Part shown: positions 10,268-17,526 of the stretch, piece by piece
Numbering within the stretch: the stretch's first letter is position 1
How the letters are laid out: the number at the start of each line of letters is the position of its first letter
DNA from: Fomitopsis serialis
Taxonomy: Eukaryota; Basidiomycota; Agaricomycetes; Polyporales; Fomitopsidaceae
DNA length: 17,526 nucleotides
NCBI RefSeq assembly: GCF_022376445.1
Contig: NW_025955633.1
Coordinates: 1 to 17,526 of the forward strand
Reading direction: 5' to 3'
The notes under the pieces: generated by a model
What the model was told of the DNA's origin: nothing
Database searches by the model: none
Seen by the model: only the letters and a program-made list of their open reading frames with translations
Translations under genes and position numbers: made by a program

Positions 10268-11023
10268 ATGCCCGGAACCACCAAACGCGTCCACTTCGAC
10301 GTCCCCCCGACGCCGCCCCCGAAGCACTTCGAGGTGCCCCCAACGCCGTCGCCCGTCCACTCCGACGCGTCGTTGCCATCGTCGGTCGGGATCGTCACAC
10401 CACCACAGTTCGCGTACGCGCAACTCTCTCCCAAGTTCCCCAACCAGTATGTGCCCAGCCCGCCGTCGCCCTTCGGCGCGCTGCCCTATGTCGCCGGGCA
10501 CGTCATGATACACCCCGTCCTCGCCGCGCCCCACACCGCGCTCGCATGGGACCTCCTCCTCGCACCGTCGACAGCAAGCATCCCGGGCGCGTACACGACC
10601 CCTTCGCCGCTAAACCCCGCGCTGCTGGCAGAGCCCGCGACACACCCCGGGCTCCCGTCGCTCACCATCATCTGCGACCTGCTCCCATGGTCGATCACCA
10701 TCACGCCGACACGGTCACACGTCGTCTCCGTCGGCGACGTGCTGCACGCGCTCTACCGAATGCTCCGGATCGCGGTCTCGCAGACGGAGCTGGGCGTGCT
10801 CCCGCCGGATACGCTGACGCGCGTGCACGGCGCGTTCCATACGCGACACAAGATGCTCCCCGACGCGCGCTCACGAGCGGAGGAGAAGCAGAAGGGCGTA
10901 AAACGCGTCGACTTTCTCATGGACCTCCGCCGCTTCGCAGGGCTGTCCATCGTGATGAGCGGCGCGGCGCTCAACGGCAAGGGCCTCGGCGAGGTGTGGG
11001 CGCTGCAGCTCGCCATGGCATGA
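10268..11023 (+). CDS. DUF6699-domain protein (copy 2)
   Basis: Intronless gene of 251 residues from the preferred ATG (266 from the ATG at 10223; the frame is open back to a GTG at 10121). Residues 1-85 are Pro-rich and probably disordered, with KRVHF at 6-10 followed by two 11-residue repeats. The domain runs from about 91 to 250: AWDLL at 93-97, strand WSITITP at 141-147, helix SVGDVLHALYRMLR at 154-167, the block KRVDFLMDLRRFAGLS at 212-227 and a C-terminal EVWALQL at 242-248. The landmarks fall in the same order as in the minus-strand copy at 4771-5592, but few residues are shared, so the two are old paralogues. Third positions are very GC-rich (30 of 33 codons at 10772-10870). Function unknown; no catalytic motif, signal peptide or membrane span. 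Confidence 0.88.
   Translation: MPGTTKRVHFDVPPTPPPKHFEVPPTPSPVHSDASLPSSVGIVTPPQFAYAQLSPKFPNQYVPSPPSPFGALPYVAGHVMIHPVLAAPHTALAWDLLLAPSTASIPGAYTTPSPLNPALLAEPATHPGLPSLTIICDLLPWSITITPTRSHVVSVGDVLHALYRMLRIAVSQTELGVLPPDTLTRVHGAFHTRHKMLPDARSRAEEKQKGVKRVDFLMDLRRFAGLSIVMSGAALNGKGLGEVWALQLAMA
10292..10357 (+). repeat. In-frame 33-base tandem duplication in DUF6699 copy 2
   Basis: Two units of 11 codons each, HFDVPPTPPPK (10292-10324) and HFEVPPTPSPV (10325-10357). Both contain VPPTP, a possible proline-directed kinase, WW or SH3 target. The units differ at several third positions, so the duplication is not recent. Confidence 0.75.
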
Positions 11024-11930
11024 TGGAGTGTAGTAGCATGCATGTGCTGCTGCGCTGCGCTGCAGATGGCGACTTGACTTATTCCTTATTTGCGACCACC
11101 CCGCGACAGCGGTGACGACCACGATCACGGCGACGTCGATGATGGCGACGCCGGCGACGACTGATGACGGACTCCAGACGACGATCATGGACTGCATAAC
11201 TGTAGAAGAAAACCCCTCGCGTTCGATTTCTCCTCGGTGTACACGGTTTCCCATTGACGACGACTCGGACGCGCATGTTTGTACGGTACTCCCCCCACAT
11301 ACCCCTCATAGATCCCCGAAGACAAAAGCAACAACCACTGTAATTTTTCTCCTCATCCTTGGTAGCGCTAAGTTATTGTCTTCGACATACGCACTGTACT
11401 GGACGTCTACTTGTAGTTCTCGCTGTAACGAATCGACACGTCGCCATGACCTCTGCTGCGGTTCGACACGGCGCTTCGTGATTGGCAACAGCGATCGCCC
11501 GATATGGTATGCATGCTGGTTCGTTGCCACCGAATCGGACCCGCCCATGCTTCGCGTTTCGCTGAATGGGACGCACACTCACGGTTGTACGTCTGTGCGA
11601 AGACTCGGGCACATGTTCATGACGTGGTTGACGATCTGGGCCGGTAAGCCTAAGAAATGAAGGAAGCCGCAGGTGCGCTCCGCCAAATCCGTCCGGCGTC
11701 CCGAGGAACTAATCCCTCCGCCAGAACATTGATAAGCTGTACAAGCAACGCCCACCGGCGTGGTGCACCTCCGTCAAAGTAGTGCAGTAGGTGCGTGATG
11801 ATATCTCCCAAAATACTACTGTTTTCCGCTGGATGGAGTAGCCTGGGTGATGAGAACATCTGAGCCTGTCAATCGGCGACTGGTCAAAGCACTGAGATCT
11901 GACCATGGTCCTTGGGTCTCCGCGGGTAGT
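11024..11930. other. 3' flank of DUF6699 copy 2; no supported gene
   Basis: A low-complexity GACGA/GACGG stretch occupies about 11112-11170. A plus-strand frame with ATG at 11139 runs to 11660 (about 173 codons) and contains one hydrophobic segment, VIFLLILGSAKLL. Its composition is Thr/Ser/Cys-rich and I recognise nothing in it. On the minus strand, 11657-11859 has a protein-like open piece (ILGDIITHLLHYFDGG) that I cannot join with confidence to neighbours. Confidence 0.35.
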
Positions 11931-12176
11931 TCACATGTTGTGCGCCTTAAACAGACTATTACCCCGCGCTGCGACAAAATCCGGGTGCGCCGATCCCCTT
12001 TGACGTACTAACCACTCCAAATGCACGCCGCATGGGTCACGGTCTCGCAGCAGTCTGGCATCCAACATCTTTTTGCAAGCCGTTTTGTTCAGCCTCGGAA
12101 CGAGGGGCATCCTGAGCGTGTTTGCCTGCTCGACGTCCAGGAATAGACAGCATGTGCGGGCCGTTCTGAGCCCCAT
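11931..12176 (-). CDS. Hypothetical small protein or exon
   Basis: An ATG frame of 81 codons that I do not recognise. It is rich in Leu, Arg, Asp and Ala with a balance of charges (for example PLVPRLNKTACKKMLDARLL), and it looks more protein-like than most frames here. A GTAATA donor lies within its 3' part (near 11960) and a GTACGT donor a little upstream, so the last codons may be intronic. It might be a further exon of the minus-strand gene starting at 12777, but I could not find a join that keeps the phase through 12180-12430. Confidence 0.2.
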   Translation of the reverse strand: MGLRTARTCCLFLDVEQANTLRMPLVPRLNKTACKKMLDARLLRDRDPCGVHLEWLVRQRGSAHPDFVAARGNSLFKAHNM

Positions 12177-12431
12177 TGAGCTTGTGTACTAACGGTGAGC
12201 ACACCCATCACTGTGTGGTATGTTCTCCGATACGTCTTCCGGCCCTACCGATCTTACGAGGCGCAGTTCGCTGACTACCTTTGCAGCAGCGCCGTTATGC
12301 TGACCAACCCATTCGCACCTCTTAGACCACTCGCTGACCATGGTCTCTGCTCGCGCACCTCCGGTCAGCATGCATGTTGCGGAACAAGTTCGGAAGACAA
12401 CCCAGTCATGGATTTCTCGGAAGCTCGCGCC

Positions 12432-12777
12432 TCATGGTGATATGCCAGGCTTCCTTCCACGGCGGTCTGGGCCGTCCTGTGCTTCCTCAGTACACACAAG
12501 TATATTCACGCTATCGGTGAGTCTGAACCTGAGAAGGCAATGGAATGCTCCGGCTGACAGACGTATCGGGCTTTCGGTCTGCATGCCGAGTCTGAGAGGC
12601 TAACGACATTCCGGCGACAACGCGTCTCACCAATGTTTGGCGGTTGCTCAAATACTCTGCAATTTCAAGTGGACTCCACGTAAAGTCTGCGTTGACGCTT
12701 CTGGGGGCCGCACGGCCTGGCGGCTGTGGAGGCAAAAGCTCCAGTTTCAGTCGGACTCCTGCAAAGGGCGATACCAT
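12432..12777 (-). CDS. Hypothetical protein, candidate two-exon gene
   Basis: I do not recognise this protein. The model joins 12777-12631 and 12578-12432 (147 bases each) across a 52-base phase-0 intron with GTGAGA donor and ATGCAG acceptor, giving 97 residues. Exon 1 begins MVSPFAGVRLKLELLPPQPPG and contains NADFTWSPLEIAEYLSNRQ. Exon 2 contains LLRFRLTDSVNILVCTEE and ends GRKPGISP. There is no signal peptide or membrane segment. Support comes from the ATG start, an intron of the size usual in this window, and a TATAAATA box 89 bases upstream. An alternative in which exon 2 is cut by a second intron (donor near 12528) and continues further on the minus strand is possible, so the 3' end is uncertain. 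Confidence 0.4.
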
Positions 12778-12865
12778 TTGCAACGGTAAATGTCTTGTTT
12801 CCCACTATCCGTCCGAGTTAGTCAAGTTAGGCTGTTCATGTTCCGATTGACAATTTTTCCCACTT

Positions 12866-12873
12866 TATTTATA
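12866..12873 (-). promoter_or_regulatory. TATA box for the minus-strand gene at 12432-12777
   Basis: A perfect TATAAATA on the minus strand, 89 bases before the ATG at 12777. A transcription start about 30 bases downstream would give a leader of roughly 60 bases. Its position supports the weakly supported gene that follows. Confidence 0.45.
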
Positions 12874-13838
12874 TTGACGCGTGCGATATGAAAGCTTGAC
12901 CAAGGGGTGGACTTGCCATTCCGGTCAGCGTCACCGTCCGCGCGATGCACGTCGACGCGTCGTACTAATCATGTGATCGTCTGCCAGGATCCCGTCACCA
13001 CAACCTCAGACTCGCGTCGTCCTCAGTTCCACTTCCCTCAATGAGCTAGTACATTGGTTGATCTTGCGGATGCACTAAGTGGCCATATGCATTTCCCTCT
13101 GTGCTAATATTGCTTTGATTTAGCCTATGGATCGATTATTGAAGAGACCCCGCAAGTTGAACGTTGAAGCCGGGATTCTGGATGCGCTTTCAATCGCCAT
13201 TTGCCAATGGTCTCCGACGCAAGTCGTTCAAAACCTAGACTGAGTGTCTGACAAGCTCAATATTTCACTGCGGTGATTGGCCAGATTCGCGCGGATCCTT
13301 GCTGCGGACCCTGCCCTTCCTTTGGCGTACTAGATGCAGACAGGCACATTAGACGACTTCAGGTATTTCCTTGGCCGCTCCCGACGTGCGCGCGTTAGTA
13401 TGACTTGGTACGTGCTCCAGGAGAACATTTGAATATGTTCTTACGCTCTAGCTCAACCACGGAATGCTTCAGGGGGTTTCTTGTACTGTACACGTACACA
13501 TCGCCAGATCCATCATCCCGCGTGGCGCGCACCGCCGCCGACGCCCCAGTCTGGGAGAATTGCGGTTTGACTGAACTTTGTCTTGAAACGCGTCCCCCAC
13601 CGAGTGTTTCATCAAAGAACTGTCATGCGCCCAGTCATTTTCGATGCACTGTTGGGCTCGTCGAATCCTGAGGCCTGAGGACCCGCCGCCTCGTCGGCAC
13701 TCCACGCGAATTGCTATCGTTGCCTTGTACTGCAGATCAACTTGATGAACTACGACACTGATTGTTGAACCACGCTCTGCGGCCGCGACTATAACACACA
13801 ATGCTGGGGTAGACACAGACCGCAAGCCCACTCTAGCT
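12874..13838. other. Divergent intergenic region
   Basis: The stretch lies between a minus-strand gene start (12777) and the plus-strand metacaspase start (13839). The only item of note is a plus-strand ATG frame at 13127-13243 (38 codons, MDRLLKRPRKLNVEAGILDA), basic then hydrophobic and of unknown status. Close to the metacaspase start there is only a weak TATA-like CTATAAC at about 13789-13795. Confidence 0.4.
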
Positions 13839-15997
13839 ATGAAGATTGGCCCTCTGTACAAGCGTGCAACGGACCCGGAGCATCGTCATGGTGCGAGGAA
13901 GGCTCTCCTAGTGGGCATCAACTACAACACACAAGCTTCGCGGCGAGATTCAGACAGTCAGGCCTTGGGCAAGTGCCACCGAGATGCGCTAGCTGTGCGG
14001 GACTTATTGATTGGTGAGTGGACGGTACGACAATTGTGGGCATTGTGCTGACCATAAGAATTATTCTGTGGTGCAACAGATTCCTACGGCTATAAAACAT
14101 CCGATATAGTTGTCATGCTCGATGCCAAAGATTATCCACAGCCTATGCATGACAATATGGTACTATGCCATTCATCTCTTTCACTCCGGGTATTCACCGT
14201 AAATTTGCATAGATCCTTGCAATCGAAAACTTGGTGAAGGGCGCCCGACCCGGGGATCGCCTGGTCTTCATGTGTCGGTTGCCCTCTTAATTTGTGTTAT
14301 CATCCACTAACACACTCCCCAGTTGCCGGACACTGTTGTCAGATTCCATGTCATCATCATAGTGAGGCAGACGACTTCGATGAAGGTAGGAGTGATCCGA
14401 CGTCACTTATATTCGGCTTCTGCATATTGTCTGCATATTCTCATGTTTCTCCTAGCGCTCATGCCCATGGACCATGAAGGTACACGGAACAAGTCAAAAC
14501 TCATAATCGACAACGTACGTCGTACGTTGCGTTCATTAGATTCTATATTGAGCCTCCCCTAGCAATTGCGCCAGCTGCTTGTGAACCCACTGTCCCCGGG
14601 AGTTCGACTTACGGTGAGGGATGAATGCCACATCGACGGACCAAGAATAGCTGTCTGATACATTTGCTGCAGGCGATATTTGACGCCTGTCATTCAGGAA
14701 CACTCCTCGGTAGGCTGGGGTCGTACTGTTTTTCATTTTTCTGACGCCTCCCTAGATTTGGACCATTACATGTGTAACATGCTATACACGCCCAGGATAT
14801 CTCGTGGTCCTCGCGGATCTGGGTCACGAAGACAGGCAGTTCGTAAGTCGGCATGCTCTCGCATCCACCACTGCGCTGACTCAAAACCACGCTCCCAGAA
14901 CGCAAGACAGCTAGTGGGTGTCTCACCGAGCCCGGCACGCCCATGTTTATGACTGATTCCAACGTGTCATTTATCAGTGCTGCCCCTAGTGCACGACCAA
15001 CCGATGTCGAAGCCTCGTCGTCGTTCCACAGCTCCACCACGGATGCTGTCCATCGACGGGATCTATCATGTCTTTCGCGATGCTATGCCTCAAATAGACC
15101 GCAGGCCGACGTTCCTTTCCCAGAGCGAGCAATCAGTAGTATCCGAAGCCGAATCCATCGAGGAGGCTTCCGGCCCTGCTGAGCCTCGAAAAGGTCCGGT
15201 CCTTGCGCGAGCCACAAGGACGTTCGTCAGGCCCTGGAAAGAGGCGTTCGCGTTGATCATTCGGAGGCACCAGTCGCCGACGCCCGTTTCGAGTGTGCGA
15301 TGCGATGGCTGGTGCGTGCCCACTAGTGCCGCCTCGAAGACGGCTCCGCGGGTGGTACGTGAATTCACATTCCGCTTGTTTGACTCGTCAACCTCAGCCG
15401 GAGTCGTCGTACAGATCTCCATAGCAGCTTGTGGCGATCCACAGCAAACGTGGGAGGATCCGAAGGGGCGTTCTATGTCTTTGGTGAGGCTATGTCTTGT
15501 CATGCGTTTGTTGCGTTACTTACTCTCGGTCAAGACATTGGTAGAAGAACTAAGTAAACGTGTAGCTCCTAGGTCTGCGTGACTTGTCTGACCTCGTTCC
15601 TTAGGGCACAATCGTCACCCCATGTTGAAGGATCTCGTCGCCAGACTGATGTGCGTGGCCATACTCGACGTCATTCGTCGACGAATGGTCTCATTGCAGT
15701 CTTTCACTGAACAGGCATTCTCGTGATAACGTATCTATGCAACTTCATGCTGCAGCGAAGCGGCAGCGTAAGAAGGGCCACAAGTCGGCGTACGTGCTTG
15801 ATGGCGTTAACTTCCAGGACGTACAGGTGAGTACGTTAGAGGGAGCCAATGATCCACATTGAACTGATACGCTTTGCCACTGCCCTAGGTCGGAAGTCAA
15901 GAGAAGCTGGTAAGACGTGTGAAATCTACACAACCACGTATCACTCACGGCTGAAGGACCTTGATAGGCCATGGAAACCATCGTCTTCGAGCTGTAG
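13839..15997 (+). CDS. Metacaspase / caspase-like (peptidase C14) protein
   Basis: Predicted Arg/Lys-directed cysteine protease. I join exons 13839-14013, 14080-14159, 14213-14273, 14323-14385, 14456-14514, 14563-14613, 14673-14709, 14756-14842, 14990-15354, 15415-15483, 15535-15559, 15605-15650, 15700-15826, 15889-15909 and 15968-15997: 1296 bases, 431 residues, all phases consistent. RKALLVGINY starts at residue 20, and KCHRDALAVRDLL follows. The catalytic His109 sits in FAGHC (YSGHG in relatives) and the catalytic Cys169 in DACHSG (codon 14688-14690). A basic linker precedes a C-terminal part with CDGWC, ISIAACGDPQQTWED and VNFQDVQ, all typical of this basidiomycete family. There is no long Q/N-rich prodomain. 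Third positions are only about half GC, unlike the DUF6699 genes. Least certain are the ends of the 14843-14989 intron and whether another exon precedes 13839. Confidence 0.88.
14843..14989 (+). other. Uncertain long intron of the metacaspase gene
   Basis: Donor GTAAGT at 14843 and acceptor CCCCTAG at 14989, 147 bases, much longer than the other introns of this gene. A second acceptor (TTATCAG at 14977) would add four residues. A small exon inside it cannot be excluded, since CTCCCAG at about 14899 is a good acceptor, but I found no convincing internal exon that returns to the frame of the next exon. Confidence 0.45.
15355..15414 (+). other. Stop-free, in-frame 60-base intron of the metacaspase gene
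   Basis: GTACGT donor and GTACAG acceptor at phase 0. Length is a multiple of three and there is no stop, so reading through adds 20 residues (VREFTFRLF...VVVQ). Removing it brings CDGWC...PRV directly against ISIAACGDPQQTWED, which is the spacing I expect for the family. Confidence 0.6.
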
Positions 15998-16511
15998 CGG
16001 TGCCCGCCCTACAATGTCTGTGTCTGCGCGTCATTGCTAATATTTATCCTACATGCGCTGTTAATTTTTGTACTTGGAGAGACACTAACCCTAATGAATG
16101 AGGAGCGTTTTGTTTCTATCGTCGACACGGTGCTGTTTGACGCGAGCACGTGATCGCGTCGCTGAATTGCCTCCCGATTCCGATTGACTAAACCTCCTCC
16201 TCGTACGCTTCGCCCATTGGAATGGAGATCTGTGAAGACACTGATTTACATTCAGTACCAGGCATAGAGCCCAGGAGTGTGATCAATACTGGACAGGATG
16301 TCGTTTGCCTTATTTATTTGGTGTCGTTGATGAGCGGTGCCGCCGGCGACCGTACTAAGCGCGGTGGAACTTGCACACAACTCGACAAATATTTGTTACG
16401 CGTCGCGTCGTCCTTGTCTTGACTCTCGATGCTGGTCGACTATTGTACTCGAGTGTACCTGTCTACGATCAATACGGCTGCAAGAGAATATGGCACAAAA
16501 GCATTGCCTAG
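15998..16511. other. Metacaspase 3' flank; no supported gene
   Basis: AT-rich stretches near 16041-16075 may hold the metacaspase polyadenylation region, but no AATAAA is seen. A plus-strand ATG frame at 16222-16422 is open for 66 codons and not recognisable. Between 16280 and 16450 there are protein-like pieces (for example VVLVLTLDAGRLLYSS ending before a GTACCT at 16455) that may be upstream exons of the gene at 16512. Confidence 0.35.
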
Positions 16512-16846
16512 CAACACGCCGGAATACAAGGCTGGCCAGGGATTGGGCAGGGGCAGACAGTCGTTGTCTCAGGTCTGGACGGTGTAGTCACCGTTGGCCC
16601 TGAAGAGTATGGTCCTTAAGAGTACGGGGCACGTCCTCCGAGAAGTGATTCTCTTGCTCCAGATAACGGGCTTCGCAGTCTCCTTGGCTGTCGGAGTGCA
16701 GCTCAGCCTACGCAAGTCATCGGCACCATCACGCAGGACCAGCCCAACCCAGATTTGGATGCGTTGGCCCCTTTGCCTCTCTTGCTTCAACCGTAATCAA
16801 AAACTGGCCTACGGAGGCGACACTTGCTCATATCCTACATGCGCTG
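16045..16846. repeat. 16-base direct repeat TATCCTACATGCGCTG
   Basis: Two identical copies, at 16045-16060 and 16831-16846, 786 bases apart. One lies just after the metacaspase gene and the other just before the PPHLFRD frame. Flanking bases differ. By rough calculation a 16-base match is unlikely but not excluded by chance in a window of this size. Confidence 0.5.
16512..16796 (+). CDS. Hypothetical protein, 3' exons of an unknown gene
   Basis: Two candidate exons, 16512-16611 and 16663-16796, are separated by a 51-base intron with a GTCCTT donor and a pyrimidine-rich TTGCTCCAG acceptor. The phases agree and the frame ends in TAA. Exon 1 follows a CCTAG acceptor and reads GQGQTVVVSGLDGVVTVGPE. 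Exon 2 reads SAAQPTQVIGTITQDQPNPD and ends LPLLLQP. If unspliced, the frame stops at 16618-16620, so the intron is needed. There is no start codon in the first exon. Exons upstream (perhaps ending at 16454 before GTACCT) must exist if this is a gene. The rare donor lowers confidence, though the metacaspase gene here also appears to use a GTCGGT donor. I do not recognise the family. Confidence 0.38.
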
Positions 16847-16875
16847 CGGAGCACGCGCATACTTGGCGTAGACCG

Positions 16876-17526
16876 ATGTCGGTAGCCTTCAACGATCGTG
16901 CACAGCGGGAGCCGAACACCCACCTGCATCATACTCCCCAACACCGTAGTGCGTATCCTAACCGAGGCATCCTTCAAAATGCACACCAGGCGTCGCCCCG
17001 TCGAGCGGAAATGCCGCCACACCTATTTAGGGATGCCTCAGCCTCGCATTCAAGTTCTGGGATGCACCCTCTTCCATCTTGGGAAATCCCTGGTGCGCCG
17101 CCTTCGCCCGACTTTCCGCCAATAAACGCGACTACGACGGCTCCCTCGTATTCTACACACTCGCCACATCGCCCGGCTCTTCCGCCACACTTGTTCAGGG
17201 ATTCCGCGCCGGCTGCCAGAAGTTCCTCCTACTCCTTCTCATCAACCCATCCTCCAGCGGCCACACATTATTCTGTGCCTCCTCAGCAGTCATCGACGCC
17301 CCCTCGACCGTCCCGGTCAGGGCGCCGTCATAGCATGCCGCCCCATCTATTCCGCGATGTACCCCGACCATCATCACCCCTACGTCCGTTTCCCCCCAAC
17401 GCTGCTGGTAAGGCTGTACCTGCAGCTGGTGCTTGTACTTATGCAAACTCTTGCAATAGACTTGGGAACAACACCAGCTCACGGAGTGCGCAACCCTCGA
17501 TTACCGCCCCACTTGTTCCGCGACCG
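16876..17526 (+). CDS. Pro/Ser/His-rich protein with four PPHLFRD motifs (partial)
   Basis: Exon 16876-17407, a 52-base GTAAGG...AATAG intron (17408-17459), and an exon from 17460 running off the window. I do not recognise the protein. It is rich in Pro, Ser, His and Arg, without hydrophobic segments, and is probably disordered. PPHLFRD occurs at 17014-17034, 17182-17202, 17338-17358 and 17504-17524. Each copy has Met or Leu just before it and an Arg four or five residues before. Removing the intron puts copy 4 in frame with the first three, which supports the junction. The ATG at 16876 (MSVAFNDRAQ) is the first I would choose, but the frame is open further upstream to about 16590 and earlier exons are possible. 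The C terminus lies beyond the window. Confidence 0.7.
   Translation, partial: MSVAFNDRAQREPNTHLHHTPQHRSAYPNRGILQNAHQASPRRAEMPPHLFRDASASHSSSGMHPLPSWEIPGAPPSPDFPPINATTTAPSYSTHSPHRPALPPHLFRDSAPAARSSSYSFSSTHPPAATHYSVPPQQSSTPPRPSRSGRRHSMPPHLFRDVPRPSSPLRPFPPNAAGKAVPAAGACTYANSCNRLGNNTSSRSAQPSITAPLVPRP
17014..17524 (+). repeat. PPHLFRD protein-motif array, four copies
   Basis: Start-to-start spacing in coding sequence is 168, 156 and 114 bases (after removal of the 52-base intron). All seven residues are identical in every copy, yet the codons differ: Leu as CTA or TTG, Arg as AGG or CGC, Pro2 as CCA or CCC, Phe as TTT or TTC, His as CAC or CAT. The spacers do not align. This is the pattern of a selected short motif and not of a recent tandem duplication. 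Confidence 0.8.

Noticed and set aside
11459..11475. GGTTCGACACGG resembling a tRNA B box
   Set aside because: The bases around it do not form a T-arm stem, and I found no A box or acceptor stem at the right distance.
11139..11660. Plus-strand frame of about 173 codons just after DUF6699 copy 2
   Set aside because: It begins in low-complexity GACGA sequence, is Thr/Ser/Cys-rich with one hydrophobic run, and shows no family match. It is more likely the 3' untranslated region and downstream DNA.
16086..16095. CTAACCCTAA, a telomere-like word
   Set aside because: Only about one and a half repeat units; not a telomere or an interstitial telomeric array.

Overview
The window looks like a basidiomycete (Agaricomycete-type) nuclear genome segment. 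Three things point there. One gene is broken into about 15 very small exons by GT-AG introns of roughly 45-75 bp. Two genes carry the DUF6699-type domain that is abundant in mushroom-forming fungi. There is also a stand-alone caspase-like (metacaspase) gene. I see no prokaryotic features, tRNA, rRNA, CRISPR array or intact transposon.

Layout. Positions 1-4770 hold no gene I recognise, only unconvincing open frames and a decayed GCGAA/GTGCGTGTG minisatellite at 3990-4107. A DUF6699 gene lies on the minus strand (4771-5592) with a TATA box behind it. From 5723 to 10199 there is one candidate two-exon minus-strand gene (6739-7207) and much unresolved sequence. A second DUF6699 gene follows on the plus strand (10268-11023), also with a TATA box. 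Both DUF6699 genes are GC-rich at third codon positions, lack introns, and carry a KxVx[FW] motif near the N terminus that fits the consensus for docking to protein phosphatase 1. A candidate two-exon minus-strand gene with a good TATA box lies at 12432-12777.

The right end is the best coding region. A complete metacaspase gene (13839-15997) can be rebuilt exon by exon into an open frame of about 431 codons with both catalytic residues (His109, Cys169). Next comes a pair of plus-strand exons of unknown function (16512-16796). Last is a Pro/Ser/His-rich reading frame (16876 to the window end) carrying four copies of a seven-residue motif, PPHLFRD. The four copies are identical in protein but written with different codons, and the fourth lies beyond an intron. 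This motif array is the most unusual feature of the window, and I know of no described family for it.

The genes do not form an obvious pathway. The metacaspase is a predicted Arg/Lys-directed cysteine protease. The DUF6699 proteins and the PPHLFRD protein look like disordered, docking-motif proteins of unknown role. All exon models were made by eye and need transcript support.
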